The notes beneath the pieces are model-generated. The model had not been told where the DNA came from. It searched no databases and was given only the letters and a program-made list of their open reading frames with translations. Shown here in pieces: positions 7,638 to 15,765 of a stretch of 22,254 nt of DNA. Source of the stretch: Spirochaetaceae bacterium (GTDB lineage Bacteria; Spirochaetota; Spirochaetia; SZUA-6; Bin103); NCBI GenBank assembly GCA_028820215.1, contig JAPPKD010000238.1, forward strand, positions 1 to 22,254, in the 5' to 3' direction. Position 1 is the stretch's first letter. Every line of letters starts with the position of its first letter. Both the position numbers and the translations under genes were made by a program.

Positions 7638-8011
7638 GCCACCCTCTCCTGGTGTGCGCGCTTGACTCGCTTTCCATACCGCTCACAGAAAAAGCGCACA
7701 CACTCGGGAGCCAGATCGATTGCATGCTCGTCATACGCACCGCTCTCGGGATTGGGCCAGATCAGCGCATAGTCTCCGAGCACCTGCCGAAACCGTTCCT
7801 CGTCTCTCAACAATTCGAACACGCCGCCGGGATTCTCGTCGACGAACAAGGGACGGAAGTCCAGCTCATAGATGGAAACGTCCAAGTCCTCCTCAAACCA
7901 CACTCGCAAAACGAATTGTGCGAGGTGTTCGGCCTTCAGGACCCCCTTCTCCTGGTGATGGTCCCATCTGCTCTCATCGTCCGCCACCGTCTGCCATTCT
8001 CCCCATTTCAT
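7634..8011 (-). CDS. DUF2442-like small protein
   Basis: The product has 125 residues, acidic, with no signal or membrane segment. From about residue 30 it follows the DUF2442 layout: a strand pair FVLRVWFEEDLDVSIYELDF, then VFELLRDEERFRQV, then YALIWPN and DLAPECVRFF. DUF2442 proteins are small and often sit beside DUF4160 in toxin-antitoxin-like pairs, but no DUF4160 partner is seen here. The gene is AT-richer than its neighbours (about 7,640-8,030), which suggests recent acquisition. ATG 8011 has no clear Shine-Dalgarno sequence, while TAGGGT (8021-8026, minus strand) ends 9 nt before it. Its stop overlaps the CTG start of the amidohydrolase by 4 bp. Confidence 0.65.
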   Translation of the reverse strand: MKWGEWQTVADDESRWDHHQEKGVLKAEHLAQFVLRVWFEEDLDVSIYELDFRPLFVDENPGGVFELLRDEERFRQVLGDYALIWPNPESGAYDEHAIDLAPECVRFFCERYGKRVKRAHQERVA

Positions 8012-8138
8012 ACTGTCGTCACCCTACGATCGAGATCGGTCGACCCTGTCTGAAGAACGGCCAAGGCTCCTTTCTTGAACGGGTGCGATACCGGTGGCAT
8101 CGTGGGAGCGGTGGCGGCGTACGTGCCGTCCCGGCGGG

Positions 8139-8594
8139 CTACACCACTGAGGGAGCCGGCCGTGGGAGTACGGACCAGCCGCCCGAGCCGGGCTGCTCGA
8201 AGGAGGCGCGGACGGTGATGGAGATGCCGCCGCGAACGCTGAAGGCTCCGGTCACCTCGCAGGCGATCGGCTGCAGCGCCGCGACCAGGTCGTCGAGGAT
8301 GCGGTTGGTCACGTGCTCGTGGAACGTTCCCTCGTTGCGGTAGGACCACAGGTACAGCTTCAGCGACTTGGACTCCACGACCCGCTGGTCGGGGATGTAG
8401 CGGATGGAGATGGTGGCGAAGTCCGGCTGAGCGGTCATCGGGCACACGCAGGTGAACTCCGGACACTCCAGGCTCACCAGGTAGGGTCGGTCCGGGCTGC
8501 GGTTCGGGAACGTCTCCAGCTTCCGGGACGGCTGGGCGACGCCCTCCGCGCCCAGCAGGGTCAGCTCGTCGCCGGCCGGGGAATCCTCAGCCAC
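8139..8594 (-). CDS. queF: NADPH-dependent preQ0 reductase (7-cyano-7-deazaguanine reductase)
   Basis: The product has 151 residues, the short single-domain QueF type (Bacillus form about 165). FTCVCPMTAQPDFATI contains the catalytic Cys51 and the catalytic Asp58. The family signature ESKSLKLYLWSYRNEGTFHE follows, and RGGISITV lies near the end. QueF reduces the nitrile of preQ0 to preQ1 in the cytoplasm, the step before transfer to tRNA in queuosine synthesis. It starts at GTG 8594 inside the last codons of the YhhQ-type transporter gene (8-bp overlap), so the two are co-translated. The other queuosine genes (queC, queD, queE, tgt) are not in the window; the pairing fits uptake plus reduction of preQ0. 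Confidence 0.96.
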   Translation of the reverse strand: MAEDSPAGDELTLLGAEGVAQPSRKLETFPNRSPDRPYLVSLECPEFTCVCPMTAQPDFATISIRYIPDQRVVESKSLKLYLWSYRNEGTFHEHVTNRILDDLVAALQPIACEVTGAFSVRGGISITVRASFEQPGSGGWSVLPRPAPSVV

Positions 8595-9285
8595 GGGACG
8601 GCACGCCCATGCGAAGCGGCGTGAAGTCGGTCCCGGTGTCGAAATGGTCGACGCCCTCGCTCCGCTTCAGCCAGCCCACCACGGCGTAGGTCAGTGGCGT
8701 GGCCACCGTCTCGTAGGCGACCTTGAACAGCCACTGCGCCACGATCAGTTGCAGCACCTGGCCGGAAGGGAACACGCCGATGAAGGCGACCGTGATGAAC
8801 ACGCCGGAGTCGATCAACTGGCCGACCACCGTGCTGCCGATCGTACGCAGCCACAGCATCCTGCCCGAGGTGGCCACCTTGAGCTTGGCGAGCACGAACG
8901 AGTTGACGAACTCGCCGGCGAGGTAGGCCAGGAACGATGCCGCCACGATGCGCGGGACCGCGCCCAGGGTGCGCAGGTAGGCGTCCTGGCCGTCCCAGAA
9001 TCCGGCCGGCCGCAGCCAGCCGCCGATCGCGATGGCGATGACTGCCACGGCGTTGCAGAGAAAGCCGATCCAGATCACCCGGCGGCAGCGCTGGTAGCCG
9101 TACACCTCGGTGAGTACGTCAGCGAGGATGTAGGTCAGCGGGAACAGGATCACCGCGGCGGGCAGGACGATGGTCGCGGTGAAGGCGACCTGCTTGCCGG
9201 CGATGATGTTCGAAACCACCAGCGTGGTCACGAACAGCGCCGTGATGGCGTCGAGGTAGCGGGGTCGGGCGGACTGCGGCTTCAT
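8587..9285 (-). CDS. yhhQ: Queuosine precursor transporter, YhhQ/VUT family
   Basis: The product has 232 residues and about six hydrophobic membrane segments. Family marks are the loop YILADVLTEVYGYQRCRR (about 51-68), the segment GEFVNSFVLAKLK, and RTIGSTVVGQLIDSGVFITV. E. coli YhhQ imports preQ0 and preQ1, and neighbouring queF supports the same cargo here. ATG 9285 lacks a Shine-Dalgarno sequence; the upstream promoter predicts a message that begins at the start codon. It overlaps queF by 8 bp. Confidence 0.93.
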   Translation of the reverse strand: MKPQSARPRYLDAITALFVTTLVVSNIIAGKQVAFTATIVLPAAVILFPLTYILADVLTEVYGYQRCRRVIWIGFLCNAVAVIAIAIGGWLRPAGFWDGQDAYLRTLGAVPRIVAASFLAYLAGEFVNSFVLAKLKVATSGRMLWLRTIGSTVVGQLIDSGVFITVAFIGVFPSGQVLQLIVAQWLFKVAYETVATPLTYAVVGWLKRSEGVDHFDTGTDFTPLRMGVPSRG

Positions 9286-9291
9286 CGACCG

Positions 9292-9320
9292 AGCCTACCC
9301 GCGCGGGCCGATCCACGCAA
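9292..9320 (-). promoter_or_regulatory. Candidate promoter of yhhQ-queF, predicted leaderless
   Basis: Reading the minus strand, TTGCGT (9315-9320) is followed by a 17-bp spacer, then TAGGCT (9292-9297), then 6 nt before the ATG at 9285. The spacing is ideal for a housekeeping sigma factor and puts the transcript start at the A of ATG. There is no room for a preQ1 riboswitch in such a message. Confidence 0.5.
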
Positions 9321-9374
9321 GATTGATCGATCGCGAAAGGGCGGCTCGAAGACGTCTCTGTCGGGTTCCGTCGC

Positions 9375-9404
9375 ATGACTGCCATCGAACGCGCGCGGTA
9401 CCAT
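9375..9404 (+). promoter_or_regulatory. Candidate promoter of the transaldolase operon
   Basis: ATGACT (9375-9380) and TACCAT (9399-9404) are separated by 18 bp. The predicted start near 9411 would leave a short leader containing AGGAG (9421-9425) in front of the GTG at 9433. The match to consensus is moderate. Confidence 0.35.
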
Positions 9405-9432
9405 GTGGCGTAATCGATCAAGGAGAACCGCG

Positions 9433-10533
9433 GTGCCGACACCACACGATCTGACGCAACTGGGCCAGGCGGTCTGGCTCGACTTCATCCAGCGCAGCTT
9501 CCTGCGCGACGCCGGCCTTTCCCGGCTGGTAGCCGAGGGGGTGCGCGGGGTCACGTCCAACCCCACCATCTTCCAGAAGGCGATCGGCGAGAGCGACGAC
9601 TACGACCAGCAACTCCGCGAGGTGCCACGGGACGCGTCCACCGAAGAAGCGTACGAGGCGCTGGCGATCGCGGACATCGCGCGCGCGTGCGACGAGCTGC
9701 GCCCGACCTACGACCGCCTCGACGGGCGCGACGGGTTCGTGAGCCTGGAGGTGAGCCCGGCGCTCGCCCACGACACGCGGGGAACGGTTGCCGCTGCCAG
9801 GCGGCTGGCGGCTGCGGTCGGGCGCCCGAACCTGATGATCAAGGTGCCCGGCACCCCGGCCGGAGTGCCCGCGATCGCCGAGCTTATCGGCTCCGGGATC
9901 AACATCAACGTCACGCTCCTGTTCTCCGTGGACGGCTATCGCCGGGTGGCAGCCGCCTACCTGGACGGCCTGACCACGCTGGCCGCACACGGACCCGCCG
10001 TGCCCGGCGGCCACGCCGTGAACCGCATCGGCTCCGTGGCGTCGTTCTTCGTGAGCCGCGTGGACACGGCGGTCGACGACGCCCTGCCGGACGGCTCGCC
10101 CCTGCTCGGCACGGCCGCGGTCGCCAACGCCAGGATCGCCTACGCGGCCTACCAGTCGATCTTCTCCGGAGAGCGCTGGGAGAACCTGGCAGCGGCCGGC
10201 GCCCGCGTGCAGCGCCTGCTCTGGGCAAGCACCAGCACCAAGAACCCGGCCTACCCGGCCACCAAGTACGTGGACGACCTGATCGGGCCCGACACCGTCA
10301 ACACGATGCCTCCGGAGACGCTGGACGCGTTCCGCGCCGGCGGCACGGCCGCCGTCACGTTGACCGCGGGCGTGGACGAAGCGCGGCGCCATATCGACGG
10401 GCTTGCCGGCGCCGGCGTCGACCTCGACAGCGTGACGGCCGACCTGCAGCAGGCCGGCGTCGCCGCGTTCGCGGAGTCCTTCGACGCGCTGCTCGCGTCG
10501 GTCGAGCACAAACGGGCCGAGCTGGCCGCTTGA
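9433..10533 (+). CDS. tal: Transaldolase
   Basis: The product has 366 residues from GTG 9433, chosen because AGGAG lies 7 nt upstream and the protein then starts like other transaldolases ([18 protein letters not shown]). [16 protein letters not shown] (about 36-51), SLEVSP (104-109) and NLMIKVPGT with the Schiff-base Lys137 are all present, as are NINVTLLFS and WASTSTKN. The enzyme exchanges a dihydroxyacetone unit between sugar phosphates in the non-oxidative pentose phosphate pathway. It is the length of the transaldolase half of bifunctional transaldolase/glucose-6-phosphate isomerase proteins. Its stop overlaps the TTG start of the isomerase gene (TTGA). An ATG at 9403 in frame would add ten residues unlike the family. 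Confidence 0.95.
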   Translation: MPTPHDLTQLGQAVWLDFIQRSFLRDAGLSRLVAEGVRGVTSNPTIFQKAIGESDDYDQQLREVPRDASTEEAYEALAIADIARACDELRPTYDRLDGRDGFVSLEVSPALAHDTRGTVAAARRLAAAVGRPNLMIKVPGTPAGVPAIAELIGSGININVTLLFSVDGYRRVAAAYLDGLTTLAAHGPAVPGGHAVNRIGSVASFFVSRVDTAVDDALPDGSPLLGTAAVANARIAYAAYQSIFSGERWENLAAAGARVQRLLWASTSTKNPAYPATKYVDDLIGPDTVNTMPPETLDAFRAGGTAAVTLTAGVDEARRHIDGLAGAGVDLDSVTADLQQAGVAAFAESFDALLASVEHKRAELAA

Positions 10534-12206
10534 CGTTCCATTGCACCGGCTCCTCCATCGCGGAGGAGTTCCGCGCCTGCGAGGAGCGCCTGCGCGCCGT
10601 ACGGATCGGCGATCGGCTGCGGGCGCGCGACCACACGGTCTGGGGTCCCGACCCGACCGAGATCGCCGACCGCATGGGGTGGCTGACGCTTCCCACGGCG
10701 ATGAGCGCCGAGCTGCCCGCGATCGAGCGCGTGGTCGCCGACGCTCGGGCGGCCGGCCTGACCCGGGCGCTGCTGTTGGGCATGGGCGGCTCGAGCCTGG
10801 CGCCCGAGGTGTTCGGCCGCGTGCTGGGCAGCCGCCCCGGATACCTGAATCTGCGCGTGCTGGACAGCACGCATCCCGACGCCGTGCGCGCCGCGGTGGC
10901 CGAGGCGCCGCCCGAGCGGACGCTGGTGCTGGTCGCCACCAAGTCGGGCGGCACGGTGGAGACGATCAGCCTGTTCCGGCACCTTTTCACGTGGCTGGAC
11001 CGCGAGCTCGGCCGCGCGGCGGCGCAGTCGCGCGTGGTGGCGATCACCGATCCGGGCTCCGGCCTGGAGCGCGAGGCCCGCGAGCTCGGGGCGGCGCACG
11101 TGATGTACGGCGACCCGGAGGTGGGCGGCCGCTACTCGGCGCTGTCCAACTTCGGCCTGCTTCCGGCAGCGCTCATGGGCGTGAACGTCGCGCGGCTGCT
11201 GGAGGCCGCCGCGGCGGAGGCCGTGCAGCCGATCGGGGACAGCGCCGGGGTCGCCCTGGGCGCCCTGCTCGGCGCTGCCGAGCGGTCCGGGCGGGACAAG
11301 CTCATGCTGCGTTCCTCCGAGAGACTGGCGCCGCTCGGCGCCTGGATCGAGCAGCTCGTCGCGGAAAGCACCGGCAAGGACGGCCGCGGCATCCTGCCCG
11401 TGGACGGCGAGATGGAGCTCGACGCCGGCCGCTATCCCGAGGACCGTGTGTTCGTGGGCCATCGCCTGAGCAGCGAGCCGGAGGGTGGCCTCGGTGCGCT
11501 GGCCGAGTCCGGGCACCCGGCGGCCGAGTGCGTCCTCGATTCCCCCGACGAGCTGGGCGCGGTCATGTACCGGTGGGAGATCGCCACCGCCGTGGCTGGC
11601 GCGGTGATGGGCATCAACCCCTTCGATCAGCCGAACGTGGAATCGGCCAAGATCAGGGCGAGGAGCATGGTCGAAGCCTACCGCGACACCGGCTCCCTGC
11701 CGGCGCTCACCCCGACGGCGGCCCTCGACGGCCTTACCGTGTACGGCGGTGACGCGGCAGACGTGCGCGGCGCGCTCGCCGCGTTCCTGCGGCCCCCGCA
11801 CTCGGATGACCCGCCTGTTGACTACGTCGCGCTGCATGCCTACCTGGCGCCGACGCCCGCGACCGACGCGGCGCTGGACCGGCTGCGGCGGCGCATCCTG
11901 GAGCTTACCGCCGTTGCCACGACCTGCGGCTACGGCCCGCGTTTCCTGCACTCGACCGGCCAGTTGCACAAGGGCGATGCCGGCCGCGGCGCGTTCATTC
12001 AGCTCACGGCCGGCTGCGCGGACGACCTGCCCATTCCGGACCGCGCCGGCGCCGGGGCGAGCTCGCTGTCGTTCGGGGTGCTGATCGAAGCGCAGGCGCT
12101 CGGCGACCGGCAGGCCCTGCTCGATGCCGGCCGGCGCGTGCTCCGCGTCGACCTGGGTTCCGATCCGGCCCCCGGACTCGACACGCTGCGCTCGGCCATG
12201 CACTGA
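10530..12206 (+). CDS. pgi: Glucose-6-phosphate isomerase
   Basis: About 558 residues from TTG 10530. The SIS-type sugar-phosphate site is visible: [13 protein letters not shown] (81-93), LDSTHPDAV (111-119), [11 protein letters not shown] (135-145) and [14 protein letters not shown]. Further on come [20 protein letters not shown] and [10 protein letters not shown] (about 474-483) with the lysine expected at the active site. It resembles the isomerase half of bifunctional transaldolase/isomerase proteins rather than classic Pgi. It interconverts glucose-6-phosphate and fructose-6-phosphate. The start codon overlaps the transaldolase stop as TTGA; a weak purine stretch precedes it, so translation probably depends on coupling. 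Its own stop overlaps the next ATG by one base (TGATG). Confidence 0.9.
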   Translation: MTFHCTGSSIAEEFRACEERLRAVRIGDRLRARDHTVWGPDPTEIADRMGWLTLPTAMSAELPAIERVVADARAAGLTRALLLGMGGSSLAPEVFGRVLGSRPGYLNLRVLDSTHPDAVRAAVAEAPPERTLVLVATKSGGTVETISLFRHLFTWLDRELGRAAAQSRVVAITDPGSGLEREARELGAAHVMYGDPEVGGRYSALSNFGLLPAALMGVNVARLLEAAAAEAVQPIGDSAGVALGALLGAAERSGRDKLMLRSSERLAPLGAWIEQLVAESTGKDGRGILPVDGEMELDAGRYPEDRVFVGHRLSSEPEGGLGALAESGHPAAECVLDSPDELGAVMYRWEIATAVAGAVMGINPFDQPNVESAKIRARSMVEAYRDTGSLPALTPTAALDGLTVYGGDAADVRGALAAFLRPPHSDDPPVDYVALHAYLAPTPATDAALDRLRRRILELTAVATTCGYGPRFLHSTGQLHKGDAGRGAFIQLTAGCADDLPIPDRAGAGASSLSFGVLIEAQALGDRQALLDAGRRVLRVDLGSDPAPGLDTLRSAMH

Positions 12207-12706
12207 TGGAGCAGCCGATGCCGGACTTCGATCCCCGCGAGCAGCGCCGCATCATGGGCATGTTCGCTACGGGCGTCTCCGTGGTGACGACCGGACAGGG
12301 AGCCGCCGGTTGGGCGATGACCGCCAACTCGCTCCTGTCGCTGTCGCTCTCCCCTCCCCTGATCCTGTTCGCCGTCGACCTGCGCAACGCCATGCGCGAG
12401 CGGCTGACAGAATCGGCGGCCTTCGCGGTCAGCATCCTGCGCCGCGACCAGGAAGACCTCTCCCAGCGCTTCGCCACCCCCGGCCCCAAGAGCCTGGAAG
12501 GCGTCGCGCTGCGCACGGCCGAGACCGGCGCGCCGGTGTTCCGCGACGCGCTGGCGTGGGTGGACTGCCGGCTGACCGATCGGCTGCCGGGGGGCGATCA
12601 CGAGATCTTCATCGGCCGGATCGTCGCCGGAGACGCGGCAGACGGCGATCCGCTGCTGTTCTTCGGCGGCGCCTACCGCAGCGTCGCCCCGCACACCGAA
12701 GACTGA
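12206..12706 (+). CDS. Flavin reductase-like domain protein (FMN-binding)
   Basis: The product has 166 residues. MGMFATGVSVVTT, then GWAMTANSLLSLSLSPPLIL (about 35-54), then AFAVSILRRDQEDLSQRFA (about 72-90) and HEIFIGRIV are the hallmark strands of the flavin reductase-like split barrel, which binds FMN or FAD and transfers hydride from NAD(P)H. Members often supply reduced flavin to a partner monooxygenase, but none is adjacent. ATG 12206 overlaps the isomerase stop by one base; a second ATG at 12218 is possible. Its position suggests cotranscription with tal and pgi, though a functional link is not obvious. Confidence 0.9.
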   Translation: MEQPMPDFDPREQRRIMGMFATGVSVVTTGQGAAGWAMTANSLLSLSLSPPLILFAVDLRNAMRERLTESAAFAVSILRRDQEDLSQRFATPGPKSLEGVALRTAETGAPVFRDALAWVDCRLTDRLPGGDHEIFIGRIVAGDAADGDPLLFFGGAYRSVAPHTED

Positions 12707-12739
12707 GCCCGGGGGCCGCTTCCAGGCACCCGCGTCGGG

Positions 12740-12745
12740 TATGAT
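12740..12745 (+). promoter_or_regulatory. Candidate -10 (TATGAT) for the M16C peptidase gene
   Basis: TATGAT overlaps the first possible ATG (12741) and ends 10 nt before a second in-frame ATG at 12756. If it is a real -10, transcription would begin near 12752 and the second ATG would be the true start. No strong -35 is seen. Confidence 0.35.
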
Positions 12746-15700
12746 TGCGCCCGTCATGCCTGCCATTCCCCACGCATTGCACGCCGCCGGCGAGGCGATC
12801 GACGGCTTCACCGTCCGCTCAATCGATCCCGTACCGGAAGTGCGCGGACGCGCCTACCGGGTCGACCACCGGGCCAGCGGCGCCCGCATCCTGCACGTCC
12901 ACTGCGACGACCCGGAGAACCTGTTCTCGATCAACTTCCCCACTCCGCCGCCGGACGACACCGGGCTGCCGCACATCCTGGAGCACGTGGTGCTGGCCGG
13001 CTCCCGGCGCTTCCCGGTGCGCGAGCCGTTCTTCGAGATGCTGAAGATGAGCATGGCCACCTTCATCAACGCCATGACCGCGCCGGACTGCACCTACTAC
13101 CCGGTGGCCAGCAACACCCGCAAGGACCTGTTCAATCTGGCCGAGGTGTACTTCGACGCGGTGTTCCATCCCCTGCTCACCGAGGACTCCTTCAAGCGGG
13201 AAGGCCACCACCTGGCCCCCGCCGATCCGGACGATCCGACCGGGGCGCTGTCGGTGACCGGCATCGTCTACAACGAGATGAAGGGCGCCTACTCCAGCCC
13301 GCTGGCGCGGCTGTACCGCGGCGCCATGCGCAAGCTGCTGCCGGACACCATCTACGGCCGCTCCTCCGGCGGCGAGCCGGAATCGATCCCGGACCTCACC
13401 TACGATACCTTTCGCCGCTACCACGCCGACCACTATCAGCCCGGCAACGCCTATTTCTTCCTGTACGGCGACATCCCGACACGCGACTACCTGGACTTCC
13501 TCAGCCCACGGCTCTCCGGCCTGACCAGCGCCACGCCCGCGATCGACCTGGGCCTGCAGCCGCGCTGGCCGGCGCCCCGCCACTTCGACGACACCTATCC
13601 GATCGGCCCGGGCGAGGCCACGGACGGCAAGACCTACCTGTTTCTGGGCTGGCTGACGGCCGACGCCACCGACGTCGATGCCGGGATCGAGTGGTACCTG
13701 CTCGACACGATCCTGCTCGGCCACGAGGCGGCGCCGCTGCGCAAGGCGATCGTCGACAGCGGCATCGGCGCCGACCTGGTCTCCTCGGGAGCGTTTCCGC
13801 TGGGTCGGGAGATCGCCTTCGCCGTGGGCATCAAGGACAGCGAGGCCGACCGCACCGAGCGGTTCACGGACCTGGTCGTATCCACCCTGGGCGACATCGC
13901 CGAGAACGGGGTAACCGCCGAGCAGGTCGACACCGCCCTGCAGCAGGCCACCTACCACTACCAGGAGATCCAGCCCATGTACCCGCTGCACATGCTGGAC
14001 CGGGTCCTGGACGCGTGGATCTACGGCATGGACCCCCTGACGTTCCTGCGGCTGGGCGAGCACCTGGAGGCGTTCCGGCAGCGCTACCGCAACGATCCGA
14101 ATCTCTTCGAGCGGATGATCCGCGAACGGCTGCTTGCCAATCCGCACCGCCTCCGCATCCGCCTGCGTCCCGATCCGGAGATGCAGGAACGCACGGACAC
14201 TGCCTTCACGGAACGGATGCGCACGCTGCGCTCACGTCTCTCCGACGGGGATACCGAACGGATCGCCGAGGAGGCGGCCGCGCTGCAGCGCAGCAACAGC
14301 CAGCCCAACAGCCCGGAGGCGCTGGCGCGGCTGCCGCAGCTTGCGGTGGGCGATCTGCCGGGCGAGATCACGCACATCGACACCGCCGTGCACGACGTCG
14401 GCGGGGTCGACCTCCTGCGCAACGACGTGTACGCCAACGGCGTCAACTACCTGGCGCTGTCGTTCGACCTTGTCGGGCTGCCGGCGGAGCTCTGGCCCTT
14501 CGTGCCGCGCTACACGTCGGCGCTGCGCAAGCTCGGCGCCGCCGGACAGGACTATGCGGCGATCGCTCGGCGATCGGCGGCCACCACCGGCGGCATTGCC
14601 GCCTCGACCGGCATCGGCTGGCATGCCGAGGAGCCGCAGCGGCCGGTCTGGCGGCTGACCGTTCGCCTCAAGGCGCTGGACGACCAGATGGAGGCAGCGC
14701 TGGAGCTGCTGCGCGACCTGTTGTTCGAGGTCGATCCCGGTGACTGGGAGCGGCTGCGCGAGGTCATGGTGCAGACGCGGTCCCGCTACCGCACCCAACT
14801 GGTCCATCAGGGCCTGGGCACCGCCCAGACCTACGCGGCGCGCGGCATGAGCGAGGACGGCTACCTGCACGACCTGATGGGTGGGCTCCCGCAGCTCGAC
14901 CAGTGCGAAGAGGTCGCGGGCGCGTTCGACGATCACGCGGGCGCGCTCATCGGGCGGATCGAGTCGATCCGCGACTTCCTGCTGAACCGCGGGCGGTTGG
15001 CGGTGGGCTTCACCGGCGGCGACGCCGCCTTCGACCTTGCCTCCGCGGCCCTGGGCTCCTGGATCGCGTCGATGCCGGCCACCCCGGTCGTCGCCGCGCC
15101 CACCGGCTTCGCTCCGCTGCCTCCTGCGCGCGCCGGTCTCGCCGGGCCGATCCAGGTCGCCCACTGCGCCAAGGTGATCCCGGCGCCGCACGCCTCCGAC
15201 CCGGCCGAGGCGCCGCTGCGGGTGGGAGCCCACCTGATCCGCATGGACTATCTGCTGCCGGAGGTGCGCTTCAAGGGCAACGCCTACGGCGCGAGCTTCT
15301 CCTACGACGCGCGATCCGCGCGTGCCGCCTTCGGTTCGTACCGCGACCCGCACGTGGCGCGCACCCTCGGCGTGTTCGACGCCACGGACCGCTACGTCGC
15401 CGACTCCGAGTGGAGCCAGCTCGACATCGACCGCGCCATCATCGCCACCGCCAAAGGCGACTTCCGCCCGGTCCGGCCCGGGCAGGCGACCGGCGCGGCG
15501 CTCCAGCGCCACCTGAGCGGCACCACCGATGAGCTGCGGCAGCGACGCTACGAGTCGCTGCGCGGCGTCACCCCGAAGGCGGTGAAGGAAGCGCTCGCCG
15601 ACCTCCTGGCGCCGTCCGGGCACGCCTCGTTCTGCGTGGTCTCCAGCCGTCAGAAGCTGGAGCAGGCCAACCAGGAGCTGGAGCAGCCGCTGGAGGTCCG

Positions 15701-15755
15701 CGACATCCTGCACCCCGGCGCCGGCGGCCGCCCCGGTCCCGTAGCCGCGGGATAG
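12741..15755 (+). CDS. M16C zinc metallopeptidase (presequence protease/PreP-like)
   Basis: The product has 1004 residues, the full length of the PreP/Cym1 group, with two fused M16 halves. The inverted zinc motif HILEH is at 78-82, and VYNEMKGAYSS supplies the third ligand, Glu179, 97 residues on. TAPDCTYYPVAS (113-124) is the typical strand after the motif. In the C-terminal half, VRFKGNAYGA provides the Arg843/Tyr849 pair that completes the catalytic chamber. There is no signal peptide, so it likely degrades peptides in the cytoplasm. Start may be 12741 or, if the TATGAT is a promoter, ATG 12756. The gene ends 10 bp before the first permease gene; cotranscription is possible, but a shared role is not evident. 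Confidence 0.95.
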   Translation: MIAPVMPAIPHALHAAGEAIDGFTVRSIDPVPEVRGRAYRVDHRASGARILHVHCDDPENLFSINFPTPPPDDTGLPHILEHVVLAGSRRFPVREPFFEMLKMSMATFINAMTAPDCTYYPVASNTRKDLFNLAEVYFDAVFHPLLTEDSFKREGHHLAPADPDDPTGALSVTGIVYNEMKGAYSSPLARLYRGAMRKLLPDTIYGRSSGGEPESIPDLTYDTFRRYHADHYQPGNAYFFLYGDIPTRDYLDFLSPRLSGLTSATPAIDLGLQPRWPAPRHFDDTYPIGPGEATDGKTYLFLGWLTADATDVDAGIEWYLLDTILLGHEAAPLRKAIVDSGIGADLVSSGAFPLGREIAFAVGIKDSEADRTERFTDLVVSTLGDIAENGVTAEQVDTALQQATYHYQEIQPMYPLHMLDRVLDAWIYGMDPLTFLRLGEHLEAFRQRYRNDPNLFERMIRERLLANPHRLRIRLRPDPEMQERTDTAFTERMRTLRSRLSDGDTERIAEEAAALQRSNSQPNSPEALARLPQLAVGDLPGEITHIDTAVHDVGGVDLLRNDVYANGVNYLALSFDLVGLPAELWPFVPRYTSALRKLGAAGQDYAAIARRSAATTGGIAASTGIGWHAEEPQRPVWRLTVRLKALDDQMEAALELLRDLLFEVDPGDWERLREVMVQTRSRYRTQLVHQGLGTAQTYAARGMSEDGYLHDLMGGLPQLDQCEEVAGAFDDHAGALIGRIESIRDFLLNRGRLAVGFTGGDAAFDLASAALGSWIASMPATPVVAAPTGFAPLPPARAGLAGPIQVAHCAKVIPAPHASDPAEAPLRVGAHLIRMDYLLPEVRFKGNAYGASFSYDARSARAAFGSYRDPHVARTLGVFDATDRYVADSEWSQLDIDRAIIATAKGDFRPVRPGQATGAALQRHLSGTTDELRQRRYESLRGVTPKAVKEALADLLAPSGHASFCVVSSRQKLEQANQELEQPLEVRDILHPGAGGRPGPVAAG

Positions 15756-15765
15756 CGGTACGCCG

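Noticed and set aside
8012..8138. Possible small gene between queF and the DUF2442-like gene
   Set aside because: No frame with a start, SD and coherent composition; it appears to be plain intergenic sequence at the edge of the AT-rich patch.
9286..9432. Possible preQ1 riboswitch upstream of yhhQ
   Set aside because: The candidate promoter leaves no leader, and I see no short pseudoknot aptamer pattern on the minus strand.
10251..12203. Long open frame on the minus strand opposite pgi (about 650 codons)
   Set aside because: It mirrors the well-supported isomerase gene; high GC leaves antisense frames open. No coherent domain is visible.
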